This document shows, piece after piece, positions 1 to 12,075 of a stretch of 64,000 bases of DNA. The DNA lies in the NCBI RefSeq assembly GCF_022581195.2, contig NC_061462.1:558001-622000 (forward strand), written 5' to 3'. Position 1 is the first letter of the stretch. Every line of letters starts with the position of its first letter. A model generated the notes under the pieces. The model had not been told where the DNA came from, did no database searches, and worked only from the letters and a program-made list of their open reading frames with translations. The DNA comes from Helicoverpa zea. Lineage: Eukaryota; Arthropoda; Insecta; Lepidoptera; Noctuidae. The position numbers were made by a program, and so were the translations under genes.

Positions 1-2077
1 GAAATAATTTAGTGCTCTTGATTAATTGTTGTTTGGTGATGTGGCAGGTGGTGAATAAATGTGTGCTCAATTATTACATTTACTACTGTGAGTATTAGCA
101 AACTGAGACAGTAATAATTTCCAAAAAAAACTTATAAATACTATTAAATATTAATTTAAAAGGCTCAGAGAATCTGAGAAACGTTTTGACTTTTTGGACA
201 CCTACCCCCAAAATTTTCCATCAGCGTACACGATAGATTTTTTGCATCTAAGATTCCGGGAACACTCAAGTATTTTTTATACTGGAACTTTTGAGAATAT
301 GATTGTCACAAAATTAAATCAAATCTAACTTCATAGATAAGTTAGATTCTCTGATCTCTGATCTGGTACTTACCTAACTCTTCAAAACTATATTAAATGC
401 CCTATTTAAGTTGAAAGGGTGATTTTAATTCAATAGAGTGTTTTACCGAGAGGGTCAGATCTGAGTTTAAACAAGGGTGCGGGTGCTGAGTTGTGACGGA
501 TATTTTACGCCGATTAACTTTAAGACACAAGATTAACAGATTAAGCGAGTATGAATGGTGATTAAGGAACTTTATTTTTTCATTATCACAAAATTGTATA
601 GAGGTCCTATTTTCCATGTTCAGCGTGACGTTGAACAGATGTTGTATAGTTTTGAATTGGGGTTTGTGGGTTTTGGGAAGATTTTTAACACCATTGGACA
701 GCTATTATCTCATAACTTAAGTAATTCACATAACAATAGAGGTAGAACACAAACTATCAATTAGACCCTAGGAAGCAAAGTTTATAAATTTATTAGCCCT
801 TTTACCCGACTTCCAAACTCCTTTTTTCAAATAACTACCAACAACTACGTCTTTCTATGTAAATACAACTTTAGGTGCCTATTTATACATAAAAATGCCA
901 TGTAGGTACATAAGGTAAGGTAAACGCGGGTGAAGTCGTCATGCCCCAATAGTCGTCAATTAATCTAAAAACTTTTATTTATTATTTCTACTGAACTTAA
1001 AATGGGCTGGTTTATATGTCAATATATTGTTGATAACATATTGCACAATTGAAATAACAACACGGGGTTTTAACGGTCATGGCGTCCAAGATATGTTATT
1101 CGAAACGTGTGTGCCCTAACAAAAAAGTTTTTTCGTGAAGTTCAGCTGTCAAAAGTGAAACTCAGCACGTGGTTTTGTGTTTTGATTTACATAACTCCAG
1201 TGGGGTCTGTGGTATGTTTCTTTGTTTAATTAGATAATTAAGTTTATTTGCTAACGATGTAATATGCAATTTGGAATACTTTTAATATAGAAGATATATT
1301 TTTTTAATGTGACATCTATTGGTACTTTAAAACTCCCATTTGACCCAAAACCCGTCAATTTTAGAATTATTACGACGACTACTGGGACATGCTCAAAAAT
1401 TGCACCTAAACTCGTCATAATGAGGATATTTTGTGTTTTACAGTACAAAATGCGAATAAATAGCTAATATCGGGACTTTTACAAAATTGTTAACTCTCTA
1501 GAACAAACATATTTAAGGTTTAGACTACATTTGTTGATAAAACTGCGTTTCTTTTAAGCTTTTTTTTAGGGGTACATTTTACTCTGCTGGTTCTAGATGC
1601 ACGTACACAGTCATGTTATTCGATTCAATTAATATGTTTCTTAATGGCTAAATCCCCTGTTTTCTATAAGTATGCACTTTCTACGAGTGTTTTTTTTTTA
1701 GGTATATATTGGCCGCTGTAGGCCTCCGCCATTCGATTAAGGACACGCGATACACATCTACCGCTTTGGGTACAACTACCACTAGCCTTTGTTTCTACTA
1801 CGCTTGGATTACAATTTGTGGCAAGCAAAAATTGACTGTTCTTACACTACGCTTTTCGTTCGAAATAACTGCATGGTATAAAAATTATGTCATTCAACTA
1901 GTTTCGACGCAAAAAATATTAAAATCAGTTTTAAAACTAAGACATAGCTTCCATCTCTGTCACTTCTTTGCTTGTCGTATTCGATATTGATGGGTAAAGA
2001 GTAATCTTAAGTAAGACTTTTTTATTTAAAATTGTCTGTATTTAGTGATTGCATGATCGTAATTTTAATAGCAGATC
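1..2077. other. AT-rich sequence with no recognisable gene
   Basis: The short open frames here have no recognisable domain, splice context or repeat match. I see only AT-rich DNA with homopolymer runs. Confidence 0.5.
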
Positions 2078-2170
2078 ATGATTGAAAGAAACTACAAGCA
2101 AGAGGGCCTTTTAAAAGTCATAGAAGCTGTAAATCAAAGGGCCACAACATCAGATGCAGTAAGAAAATTT
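2078..2170 (+). pseudogene. possible pipsqueak-type helix-turn-helix (pogo-like transposase) fragment
   Basis: An ATG-started stretch of 31 codons reads as an N-terminal RNYK box followed by a helix-turn-helix-like segment (LLKVIEAVNQ, then TSDAVRKF). This resembles the start of the HTH_psq domain of pogo/Tigger-like transposases and related insect proteins. The part usually found between RNYK and the first helix is shortened. The frame is cut off where the GC-rich tandem repeat begins at about 2171, so at most a broken remnant is present. The assignment is from the residue pattern only. Confidence 0.3.
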
Positions 2171-3224
2171 AAAACGCCCTTTTAAGACAACTTTAATGAA
2201 ATGGTGACACAAAACCGATGATTATCCCTGTATACATATACTATAGAAATGAACCCAAGGACAAGGCTATTGCGTTGAGATGTTAGGGGATTAGGATATA
2301 GGAAACTATAGGAACTATGGCACCTGCCGATGACAATGTATAAAATATATGTTAAAAGGCAGGTGGAGGCTCGCCAGCTCACTTACTGGGCCCCCGGGAA
2401 TCAGTCACTGAATAGCAACAAGAGGGCAATACATGAGCGGCTGAAGGGTGAGGATACCTCAGCGGACTTTAAACGCAGATCACGCGCTCCCTCCGAGCCG
2501 GGCTACTAACCCTGCTCTAGCGACTCCACTCTGGACGGCCAATGAAGGCAAGCCAGAGGCGGAAGACCTATCCCCCGTCATGTTTCACTCCGGCCAGCCG
2601 GAGTGAAGCAGGACAGGGACAGTATACGCTCCCTGGAGTACTCGGTATATATAGCCCCGCGGGGTCGCTACTCCCCGTCATCCGCCTCAGATGTCCTGCG
2701 GGGCTAATTAAGATTATTATTAGATATCTCTTCCAGACCTCGGGACTACAGAGTTCCGGATTTTTGGAATGCGAACGTGGGGCCGAAGCCAACACGCTGA
2801 AGCCCTTTATTGTGATGGGATGCTAAGATAATGGACTAGGAATGAGGAAACTACGGGAACTATGGCACCTGCCGATGACAATGTATTAAATACATGTAAA
2901 AATGGCAGGTGGAGACTCGCCACCTCACTTACTGGGCCCCCGGGAATCAGTCGCTAAATCGCAACAAGAGGGCAACAGGTACATGAGCGGCTGAAGGGTG
3001 AGGATACCGCGACGGACTTTAAATGCAGATCACGCGCTCCCAGTGGGTCCAGCACCACCGGCCCACTCGCCATTTACCACGAGGCACCTAATCTCCGAGC
3101 AGGGCTGCTAACCCTGCTCTAGCGACTCCACTCTGGTCGGCCAATGAAGGCAAGCCAAGAGACGGGAGACCTATCCCCCGTCATGCTTCACTCCGGCCGG
3201 CCGGAGGTGGGGGACAGTATAAGT
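2171..3224 (+). repeat. GC-rich retrotransposon-like repeat, two units in tandem
   Basis: Two related units stand head to tail (about 2171-2703 and 2723-3224), joined through an ATT-rich linker at 2704-2722. Both match, in the opposite orientation, the units at 10619-12075. Each copy lacks different internal parts: the first has lost a block after GCGCTCCC and another near its start, and the second lacks about 160 bases after AAGCCCTTT. The last unit stops at GGGGGACAGTATAAG, short of the ATT tail, so the 3' end is lost. No protein can be read. The surrounding DNA is strongly AT-rich, so the base composition marks an insertion. Confidence 0.8.
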
Positions 3225-5360
3225 AAACTCTTTCTTAAATATTTTAATAGTAATAATTTTACTCGTGCTACATATGCACATGACTGCATGGTTATATGAT
3301 TGATTACGAAATATATTTTATTTATAGACTGATTTTGTGATTCCAAGCGTTTGATAGATAGGAATATTAATTAAAATGCAACTATGTATCTGTTTTATTG
3401 AATACCTGCTCTTCTAACAGATTATGACCTGCTATTCTAAATAGGGGTTTGGTTTTCTATCTATCTACCTAATGTTTAAAAGGCATAAGTATGCTTAACA
3501 AATTCAAGCACAAAAAAAATGTAAATAACTTGAACCTTATGTTCAAGAGCAGAGAGTTTACATTAGCATTAAAAGTTGACGAGTACTGGGAATATTTGAC
3601 GAGTATCCGTACAAATCAGACGAATATTGGTACAAATCGCCCTTTTTTTACTTTTGCCTTAATAAGTACATAAACCCATGAAAATTATTAAAAAAACATT
3701 AATTACTTAGAATAACGAATAAATACTCTATCACGTCATGCAAAAATTTTCATTTTCTATTGAATATTTAACACACAGTGGCGCTTCAAAGTCGGTGATT
3801 TCCGAAATCCGACGAGTATTGGTACGTTTACCTTATGTGCGTCTGGCTAAGACCGAGTCGGATGGAGATATTCGTGTTTACGCGTATATTTGCGAGAGCG
3901 CACGGCTGAAAGAAAGTGCCGGAACAAAACTTGTTGTTTTACTGCATTTATTATGAAAGGTATGTAGCGTTAACTATAATGTAAAAAAGTATAATAGAAT
4001 ACTTTGTATTCTATTTGGTCTTCATTTTATAGTTTTGTTTTTTAAGTGTGACTTAATAAAAACTTTCTCTTAAAATATTAAGTAAGTGGGTATGGTAAAG
4101 TACGTTCGAATAAATATGTATCGATTGTGATGATTATCGAGATTATCGATAGCGAAGTGTATAAAAAACAAATCGAGAAACAGACAGTATTCATTATTAT
4201 GGGTGAAGGAACTCATTTAAAATTTCTCAATAAGTAGATCTAAATCACCTGTTATAATTTATGCAAATCAAAACGTTTATCAATGACAGTTACACTTAAA
4301 TATTGCAAATTGCGCAAATATGTTGTTAAATAAACATGCTGTTAGTATCCCTTTCATAAGAAATAACTACTTTGTATTTAAAATGATTATAGGCAGTTGT
4401 TCAACAAGTTCTAGGGAAATAGAGAGAACTGGGCAATTCCAAGGAGAAAATAAATACCTACGCAAATTATATTTAAAACGAGAGTAGATAGACCTACTAC
4501 GTATGTACTTACCTACTACACTACTATAATGTACCTACCTACGTGAAAATATCTACTTCACCATGTTTACCTGATTATTCTAAAAAGCTTTACCTACTTA
4601 CTTAGGAACTTGCTTGTTTTACTTTTTGCGTGAAAGAACTCACAAACTTTCACATTTATAATATTAGTACCTAAGATAGTATGTAGTAGGATTAGTAGGA
4701 CATGGCAATGGAAAATGTTAAAAAACATTTGGCTCAAATTCTATACCTATTTTTTCCAAAAAATATTCCAAGTACTTTCTCACAGCCGTACCCCATAGGC
4801 CTTGCTAATGGCATGTGACAGGGGCCGTGATGGATCGGACTACCCCCTCCCCACCCGGCGGGGCTACCGATAAAATTAGACGATTTTCCCCCAAAATGAG
4901 ACATTCTTTCGAGATATTTTTGTTATACACACCCCGTGAGTTCTGCAAGCTTTTGATAACATGCAAGTATTGAGATTGCTTGTATTCTTAGTTCAAGCAG
5001 AGATGGAACGGAGATAAAGATTCTGATGGATAGAAGAAATATCTTTAGTGCATATTAAAAAGGGTTTAAAAAAAACAGACGATGATTTGGTAAATCGGTA
5101 CGTAATTAATACAGATATGGTTTTCTGAGCATTTTTGTTGTGAATGAGATTCTAGGTTAGCCTAGGTTGTAACGTTTTGATTAGTGGAAACGGAAAATAT
5201 AACGTACAACGTTACAAGGTTTTTCAATAAAAGAAAACTATTGCAAGGAATGTTTGTACAAAAGCATCTGCTAAAAGAACGGTGAGAGATTGTGCGACCG
5301 ATGTCATCAATTTGACACTGAAATACATTGAAAGTTGACTGCGACCGCTCTGCAAAGGGC
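3225..5360. other. AT-rich sequence with no recognisable gene
   Basis: No coding region or element with defined ends is seen. A cluster of short TACCTAC and TACTTAC words lies at about 4450-4610, a local simple-sequence bias that recurs elsewhere in the window (for example 62140-62900). TATCGAT-type words occur near 4120-4150. Confidence 0.5.
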
Positions 5361-5368
5361 GTTGCAAT
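5361..5368. repeat. target site duplication, left copy (hAT element)
   Basis: The octamer GTTGCAAT is repeated exactly at 6934-6941 on the other side of the element. An 8-bp duplication is the signature of hAT transposases. Confidence 0.85.
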
Positions 5369-5589
5369 TAGGGCATGCAATTTCGGTAAAACAAAAATTA
5401 CCGGTAAAAATTCGGTTATAAAAATATTTTTACCGGTAAACCGGTAAAACGGTAATTTTTGTAATTTTTTAAAAATGTGATATTATAACAATAAGTTTGG
5501 GTAGTCTTAAAGCAAAAACTAAATAAATATGCAAAGTATAAGGTGATAAACGTTTTTTGTGACGTGGGCCGTATCAAAAAACATGTCAG

Positions 5590-5875
5590 TACCATCCGTA
5601 CGCGATGTCGCCGACAAAATGCAAGAGAAACGGCTGCGATGGTACGGACATGTAAAAAGGAGTGACAACTGAGGACATCAGCAGTATGAATGTGATACTC
5701 AATCTCAATATACCCGGTCAAAGGCGCAAAGGCAGGCCGAAACCGTGGTGATTGAGTATCGTAATGAATGACATGAAAATCTACGAACTCGAAGAGGAAG
5801 ATGTCTATTCAGGAGGATAGAGCGAAGTGGAAAAAGGAAGATACGGAAAGCCGACCCCGTCACAAGACGGGATAA
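5590..5875 (+). pseudogene. decayed C-terminal fragment of an RTE-like LINE reverse transcriptase
   Basis: Pieces in shifted frames read KRLRWYGHVKRSD, then QRRKGRPKPW, then DRAKWKK and a final basic tail. These are the tryptophan/arginine blocks found at the extreme C-terminus of RTE-type LINE polyproteins. At least two frameshifts and stops separate them. It lies between the left subterminal repeats of the hAT element and the R1-clade copy, so it was either captured by or inserted in that element. Confidence 0.65.
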
Positions 5876-5927
5876 ACGCTAAGAATTACCGTAAAAAAAT
5901 ATATTTTTAATTGAAGTGAAAGCCCTT

Positions 5928-6495
5928 TTTTATGGTAAATCATTAAATGACAGACTCTTTTTGTCTTAAACCCATGTTTTTTAGTAGATGTTTTATGGAC
6001 CAGTGTCGCGGTAACTCTTTCGAACAATCCCGCGGCCCCGGCAGGCCTTGGCCCTGCTGGGCCCCACTGGGTTTGCTGACATCTCCCTGAGGAGCCCGTG
6101 GAACAACGCGCGCCGCTGACACGGGTCTGTTGTCTATGCAGACGGTGGAACGATGAGCCACCCGAACTCACCGCCCACAGACCGACGCCTACGGTGGCCG
6201 GGAGTCGTCTCTCGACCCTTGGCGCCCGTGGTGTCTTCCTGGTCCACTACAGCGGCTGGGATGAGAGGTGCTACTCGCAGTCGCTACGCCGTCTCCTTCT
6301 CGAGCATGACTGCTTCGCAGAAGGAGGCGACGGCTTCCCATTCCCTCTGGCTCCGGACCATGGCTTGAACCAGGGAAGGACGCGAAAGGTCGCCGCTGCC
6401 TATTGCCTCGACGACAACACGGCGGTACCCTTCCCAGGCAGTGCACACCTGGACTGTGTGCTCCACCGTGTCCTCAGAGCTATCCGCATGGTGGT
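5928..6495 (-). mobile_element. 5'-truncated, decayed R1-clade LINE 3' copy
   Basis: On the minus strand this aligns with the copies at 23277-24058 and 39217-40000 but is clearly older, with many substitutions and a degraded A tail. It encodes part of the C-terminal region after the reverse transcriptase (EHTVQVCTAWEGYRR corresponds to DHTVQVCPAWEGHRR). It is flanked by a 15-bp direct repeat with one mismatch (5913-5927 and 6496-6510). Its 5' truncation point differs from that of the two young copies. Confidence 0.75.
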
Positions 6496-6933
6496 GAAGT
6501 AAAAGCCCTTGCTCAGTAAGGTCATAGAGTAGGTAAAATAAGCATTAGCTACATTTGTACCTAGTATGAGCTGACAACTATGAGGAAAAACAGAATAACC
6601 GAATGAATACAATTTGTTTAGATTTTATAAATTAAGATGAGAAAGAACATTTGTATAACCTAACCTAGAGATAGTTAAGGACACACAAGTTTACTTTCCT
6701 AAAAAACAGCAACTTTAACACTCTTACAATACGTAATGTTTGCAACATTACATTATATTCAGGCTACATAACAAAGATTTGACGTTAAATGAACAATTGC
6801 TATATTTTATCAGAAAAACGTAAAAACCGGTGAATTACCGGTTTCATCATATTTTTACCGGTAATTTAAAACTCGCAAAAATGGGTGATTTACCGGTAAA
6901 AACGAAACCGGTTAACCGGTATTGCATGCCCTA

Positions 6934-6941
6934 GTTGCAAT
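6934..6941. repeat. target site duplication, right copy (hAT element)
   Basis: Exact second copy of GTTGCAAT from 5361-5368. Confidence 0.85.
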
Positions 6942-8384
6942 ATCAAAAGAAGAAGAATAACCTACCATAAGTAAGTATAATAAATAAGGAATTATGTAGT
7001 ACATCAATGGTGACCTTCGGCACAGCCAGGTCAGCAATGCAATAAAATAGGAACCTTTCCGATGACCCTTAGTACTTTTCACTATGTAGGTAAGCATTAG
7101 GTATGCAAGGATTAACATAAACTTTCTAATGGAAAGAAGACGTGTTTAAACTCACTATACATAGGTACTGTTAAGTACTTTACAAAGAAAGATAGGAAGA
7201 TTAACTAATGATAATGGAGAAGAATCAATCTGTTTTGTATTTTAAGGTTCTGTGCCTTCATAGGCCTAAGAAAAGACAAAGGATGATAACCTACCTAGTA
7301 GTAAAACCGTGTCACACAGGAAACAGGTACAAAGTAAAAGATCAACTTAAATGTAAGAGTAAGTGTGGTACATCTTAGTTTACTTTTTAAAAGATAAAAG
7401 ACAAGAACACTGTTATGCTTAATCAAGTTTAAACACTTCATTGGATAACAGTATAATACTTAATTGAATTTATATAAACGATCTGATTGTGACATATATT
7501 ATGTTGATAAAAGCATTAATAACTCTGCAGAGATTGTGTGGGAAACATTATGAAATTTTTTCACTATGAAATACCTGATCCTTGGGAGAAAGCCTTTGAA
7601 GCTCGAACCATATGAATGTAATTGCTATTATTTCAATATCTGCAGTTATATTATGGAAAGGAGAAACAAAAGAGTTTATACCTAATTAAAAATTGTAAAT
7701 CGTGGTTTTGAAATTTCTATCCTATGTTAATAATGGAAAAAAAATACACGGCTATCTTCATTATAGGGCAATTTACAAATTTTTGTATCTAACAAATGAA
7801 AATCAAAATGCTACGTAAGTACCTAATTTAAAACAATGATAAAATTTTAATTGGTGCAAATAATAGTGAGTGTACCTAACAATAAGATCTAATAAAGTAA
7901 CAGAGTTAAACTATGTGAAGGCTAACAACTACGGAAGAAATTAATGATATTGTTAAAGGAAAATTAACGCATAGATAATGCCTACAGACATGGCTATGGT
8001 CAATGAATACTGCATTCTTTGGATTGAAATTCCTTGACGAATTAATTAGTTATGAAGCGAGCTACCATGCACTAAAAGCACATCAACCAACCTGAATCTG
8101 GCTTTCTTCAATTCATTCATCCACCTTATCACAATATAGGTAAGTAGCAGATTAATTTTGTAACAATATAAATATTTGCTAACCGCAATAGCCAATGGGC
8201 AGGTAGGCTTGCAAACATTCGAACGAAGAAAATTACCGGAGGCTTTTTGATTAATAACCCGTGGCTTGACCATGTGCCTCTAGGTCACTATGGCTCTTTC
8301 TTCATACTATCTATAGATTTTTTATAATAATCTATCTGGCTTCCTAACACTTATCATTATAACGTTAGCAAATAAATTGGACGT
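6942..8384. other. AT-rich sequence with no recognisable gene
   Basis: Only short, unconvincing frames; no element with defined ends was seen. Confidence 0.5.
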
Positions 8385-8492
8385 CGCACAGTGGACGAGT
8401 TTAAGAAGGTGGCGGGCATTGGATGGATGTGAGATGACCAAGACCGGGATAGTTGGTGCTCGTTGGGCTACGATCAGCAACGGACGGCAATA
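8385..8492 (+). pseudogene. C-terminal remnant of a LINE reverse transcriptase
   Basis: The last codons read DQDRDSWCSLGYDQQRTAIG followed by a stop. This is the RDxWxxLG...QQWxxIG ending of LINE polyproteins, also seen at 61146-61355. Upstream codons are degraded and contain a stop. Confidence 0.55.
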
Positions 8493-9775
8493 GGCTGACA
8501 TGCACCGAGACTACGCTTATACACCTCACCTTATGGCAAAAAATCTCATAAATCAGAGCAATACACTAACACGGAAACAATAGACTTAAAGACCATAAGC
8601 GGATACAAAAACCAATCACCAAATAATCCAAGGTTATGGTCAAGTCAGTCATGTTCCAAATAATCTGAACCATCAAGCGATATACCACCCTGTGGCCTTT
8701 ATAATAGAGCTTGTAATCTATCACCATGGTGAAGACAATAGATTTTAATTCCGTTTGGTAAGAATCAGGTGTGAAGCAATTTCATTGAGGACAATGATCG
8801 GATGGGGGACCAACCACGCGGAACCAGAGCAAAAGGGTTTTTAGATTAAATAAAAGTATAACAACATAATTTCAACAATTTCACCAGCGCAAAGTTATTA
8901 GGGGGAAATTCTTGATAGGGAATGAAACATCCTATTCCCTAACCTAACCTTATATTCGCAGGACTAAAAAAATATTTCCTCTTAAACAGATCAACTTTTG
9001 ATTACCTTGACAAGTAGCTAGCCAATCTGCCCGATAAACATTAGCATCATTATCTCTCGAGACATCATTTCCAAATCATCATCTACTTGCTCTTGATTCC
9101 ACTACTTTAAATTCCACAAGTGTCAATACGTCGAACCATTAATTTGCAAGTTTCAACATTATCTAATAGCTAGTCTTGCATTTCATCGGCTTCCTCAAGA
9201 AAATGCTGATAAAATAAATTATCATACATTTGTCTATCTAGAAAATTATCCAAATCAACTTTCGTGAGAGGAAAACTGCCCTTTCTTCATCTATTTATCG
9301 AAAGTTGGGAACATAATGAAAAGGTTCGTCTTTTGTTTCTCATCATAACATAACATTTCATTATTGTCATCCAGACATTGCGGTTGTGCTAAACACTACT
9401 TTCTTTGTGCAAGATCGCTTATATATAGACCGTTTAGTAGATAAGATATAAAATAACATGCATAGATAAACGTCTACTTACGCCATCCGGAAAACATGAC
9501 ATGATCTAATGTTATGTGAGAAAAATCTGTAACACAATCACTTTATAAGAATGAAGTAGTTAAAAATCATCGCAATGATATGCGCATGAGTCGTTGATTG
9601 TGGTCATTCAGCATTCTGCGCCCGCGCTAGCCGCTCGCGTGCTAAACTACTCGATTTTACAACAATCGATCGTGATTAATATCGATAAGTTTGAAATGTG
9701 GAATAACTTATTATACTTAACTTTTAAGTGATTGTGGTTTGTGTTTCTAATTTAGGTAGCTTTATTGGAGATAAT
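8493..9775. other. upstream region of the cuticular-protein gene
   Basis: No coding region is seen. The part nearest the gene holds a short GC-rich patch (9618-9645), a TATCGATA octamer (about 9678-9686), TTTATAAG at about 9541 and TTATTATAC at about 9708. Any of these could belong to the promoter, but none is at a decisive distance from the start codon. A TTTAG before 9755 could be the acceptor of an intron in the 5' untranslated region. Confidence 0.35.
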
Positions 9776-9790
9776 ATGTTGCGATACTTG
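9776..9790 (+). CDS. cuticular protein gene, start exon (5 codons)
   Basis: ATG TTG CGA TAC TTG is followed directly by a GTGAGA splice donor. Joined in phase 0 to the exon at 21947, it gives MLRYL-VPLLFILSSVTS, a textbook signal peptide with a basic start, a hydrophobic core and small residues before the cleavage region. Cuticular-protein genes commonly split the signal peptide this way with a tiny first coding exon. The link is inferred from phase and from the quality of the signal peptide. A different start exon closer to 21947 cannot be excluded without transcript data. The intron of 12.2 kb is long because it holds several insertions, including the composite LINE at 10619-14118. Confidence 0.55.
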
Positions 9791-10606
9791 GTGAGATTTT
9801 TGAATATTTTATTGGGTTGAAGACACTTATTTTCTTTTATTTATGTAAAAGGTGAAAATGTTATGCTCTATCCTGATTTATCTCGAAAAAATCTTTTATT
9901 TTCCGTGCTTTAGTGCACACGTTAGGGGAGAGCCATGAGCAGCAGTGGACCAATATCATAGCCCGATGGTAATGATAAAATCTCACTCCGATTATATTAT
10001 TATTCTAACATAAAAAGAAATCACGTAGGTACCTATCCAAAAATAAAATGGATTTTTAGAATGTTTTCATTCACTACAAACTCGTCGTAAGTATAAGGAA
10101 AACGCGAAATTTCGCTACCTATCCAATGTGTAACAAATATATACTTTGTACATACTAATTGGTAATCGAACCGAACTGCTGCGTGACCACTTACAAGTAA
10201 ATGAACGAAATCTTGATTAGCTTATATAACTTAATTAGCTTAATAGCTTTCAAAATGCAAAAAAAAAATTATACTTAATTTCAAATACTGTACTCACCGG
10301 GACTTTTCAGGAATCTCCTGCAACAAAATAGCATCAAGTGATTGTGTTTTTTTTTGCTTTTACTTACATAGATTTAACGGGATAAGGATCTACAGAAATC
10401 CAAAATTTCGGTATCGAGGTAAACCAAAAAGAATATAATTGAATCGAAAACAATACTCTTCAATGGTATGATTGTGGTGGTAAGTAGGGCAATCACAAGA
10501 CATCTTACACCTTGAGCCACATAGTTACCATTCGCGCTTGACCGCTATGGCTTCTATGTGGAGAAAACAACCGAAAGTTTAATGGATTTACCTGGATGAT
10601 CATACT
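9791..10606. other. intron 1 of the cuticular-protein gene, left part
   Basis: AT-rich intronic DNA; nothing recognisable before the composite LINE insertion. Confidence 0.45.
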
Positions 10607-10618
10607 AAGGATCCAATA
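10607..10618. repeat. target site duplication, left copy (composite LINE)
   Basis: AAGGATCCAATA, repeated exactly at 14119-14130. It encloses both GC-rich units and the LINE, so all of them behave as one insertion. Confidence 0.8.
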
Positions 10619-12075
10619 ATAATAATAATAAGCCCCGCAGGGCATCTGAGGCGGATGACGGGGAGTAGCGACCCCGCGGGGCTATATATCCGAGTGCTCC
10701 AGGGAGAGTATACTGTCCCCCATCTCCGGCTTGCCGGAGTGAAGCATGACGGGGGATAGGTCTCCCGCCTCTTGGCTTGCCTTCACCGGCCGGTCAGAGT
10801 GGAGTCGCTAGAGCAGGGTTAACAGCCCACTCGGAGGGTAGGTGCCTCGTGGTAAGTGGCGAGTGGGCCGGTGATGCTGGACCCACAGGGAGCGCGTGAT
10901 CTGCGTTTAAAGTCCGCCGAGGTATCCTCACCCTTCAGCCGCTCATGTACCTGTTGCCCTCTTGTTGCGATTTAGCGACTGATTCCCGGGGGCCCAGTAA
11001 GTGAGTTGGCGAGTCTCCACCTGCCATTTTTACATGTATTTAATACATTGTCATCGGCAGGTGCCATAGTTCCCATAGTTTCCCATTCCTAGTCCATTAG
11101 CATCCCATCACAATAGCCCAAGTAGTTTTCATCCATAGTTAGCAATAGTTTAGCACAGAACCGGGGATTGTCCTTGGGTACATTTCTATAGTGTATACGG
11201 GGATAATCGTCGGTTTTGTGTCGCCATTTCATTAAAGTTGTCTCAAAAGGGCTTCAGCGTGTTGGCTTTGGCCCCACGTTCGCCTCCCAAAAATCCGGGA
11301 CTCTATAGTCCCGAGGTCTGGTAGAGACATACAAAATAATAATAATAACCCCGCAGGGCATCTGCTTCCCCGCAGGGCATCTGAGGCGGATGACGGGGAG
11401 TAGCGACCCCGCGGGGCTATATATCCGAGTGCTCCAGGGAGAGTATACTGTCCCCCACCTCCGGCTTGCCGGAGTGAAGCATGACGGGGGATAGGTCTCC
11501 CGCCTCTTGGCTTGCCTTCATCGGCCGGTCAGAGTGGAGTCGCTAGAGCAAGGTTAGTCCTGCTCGGAGGGTAGGTGCCTCGTGGTAAGTGGCGAGTGGG
11601 CCGGTGATGCTGGACCCACAGGGAGCGCGTGATCTGCGTTTAAAGTCCGCCGAGGTATCCTCACCCTTCTCAGCCGCTCATGTCCCTGTTGCCCTCTTGT
11701 TGCTTTTCAGTGACTGATTCCCGGGGGCCCAGTAAGTGAGTTGGCGAGTCTCCACCTGCCATTTTAACATGTATTTAATACATTGTCATCGGCAGGTGCC
11801 ATAGTTCCCGTAGTTTCCCCATTCCTAGTCCATTAGCATCCCATCACAATAGCCTAAGTAGTTTTTATCCATAGTTAGCAATAGTTTAGCACAGAACCGG
11901 GGATTGTTCTTGGGTACATTTCTATAGTGTATACAGGGATAATCGTCGGTTTTGTGTTACCATTTCATTAAAGTTGTCTCAAAAGGGCTTCAGCGTGTTG
12001 GCTTCGGCCCCACGTTCGCCTTCCAAAAATCCGGGACTCTGTAGTCCCGTGGTCGGTTAGAGACATACAAAAATA
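10619..12075 (-). repeat. two tandem GC-rich units with (ATT)n tails, part of the composite LINE insertion
   Basis: Two units of about 720-740 bases (10619-11336 and 11337-12075) are closely similar to each other and, inverted, to the dimer at 2171-3224. Read on the minus strand, each starts with TTTTGTATGTCTCTA and ends in an (ATT)n tail after GCCCTGCGGGG. They hold no open reading frame and no tRNA-like promoter boxes. The unit at 11337 has a small internal duplication of CCCCGCAGGGCATCTG. The shared tail type suggests mobilisation by the RTE-like machinery of the adjacent LINE. The family could equally be the 3' untranslated region of an unidentified LINE. Confidence 0.8.

Larger units (their letters stand above)
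5369..6933. mobile_element. non-autonomous hAT-type DNA transposon carrying two nested retroelement pieces
   Basis: The ends are perfect 13-bp inverted repeats, TAGGGCATGCAAT, that fit the hAT terminal pattern YARNG. They are flanked by the 8-bp direct repeat GTTGCAAT. Both subterminal regions carry many copies of ACCGGTAA/TTACCGGT (5386-5460 and 6826-6920), typical of transposase-binding repeats. No transposase frame is present, so movement would need an enzyme supplied in trans. The interior holds an RTE-like C-terminal remnant and an R1-clade 3' copy with its own duplication. Confidence 0.88.

Noticed and set aside
6098..6502. 134-codon + strand frame
   Set aside because: Antisense shadow of the decayed R1-clade copy at 5928-6495.
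8935..8950. CCTAACCTAACC-like words as telomeric TTAGG repeats
   Set aside because: Only two units; a telomeric array would be long and uniform.
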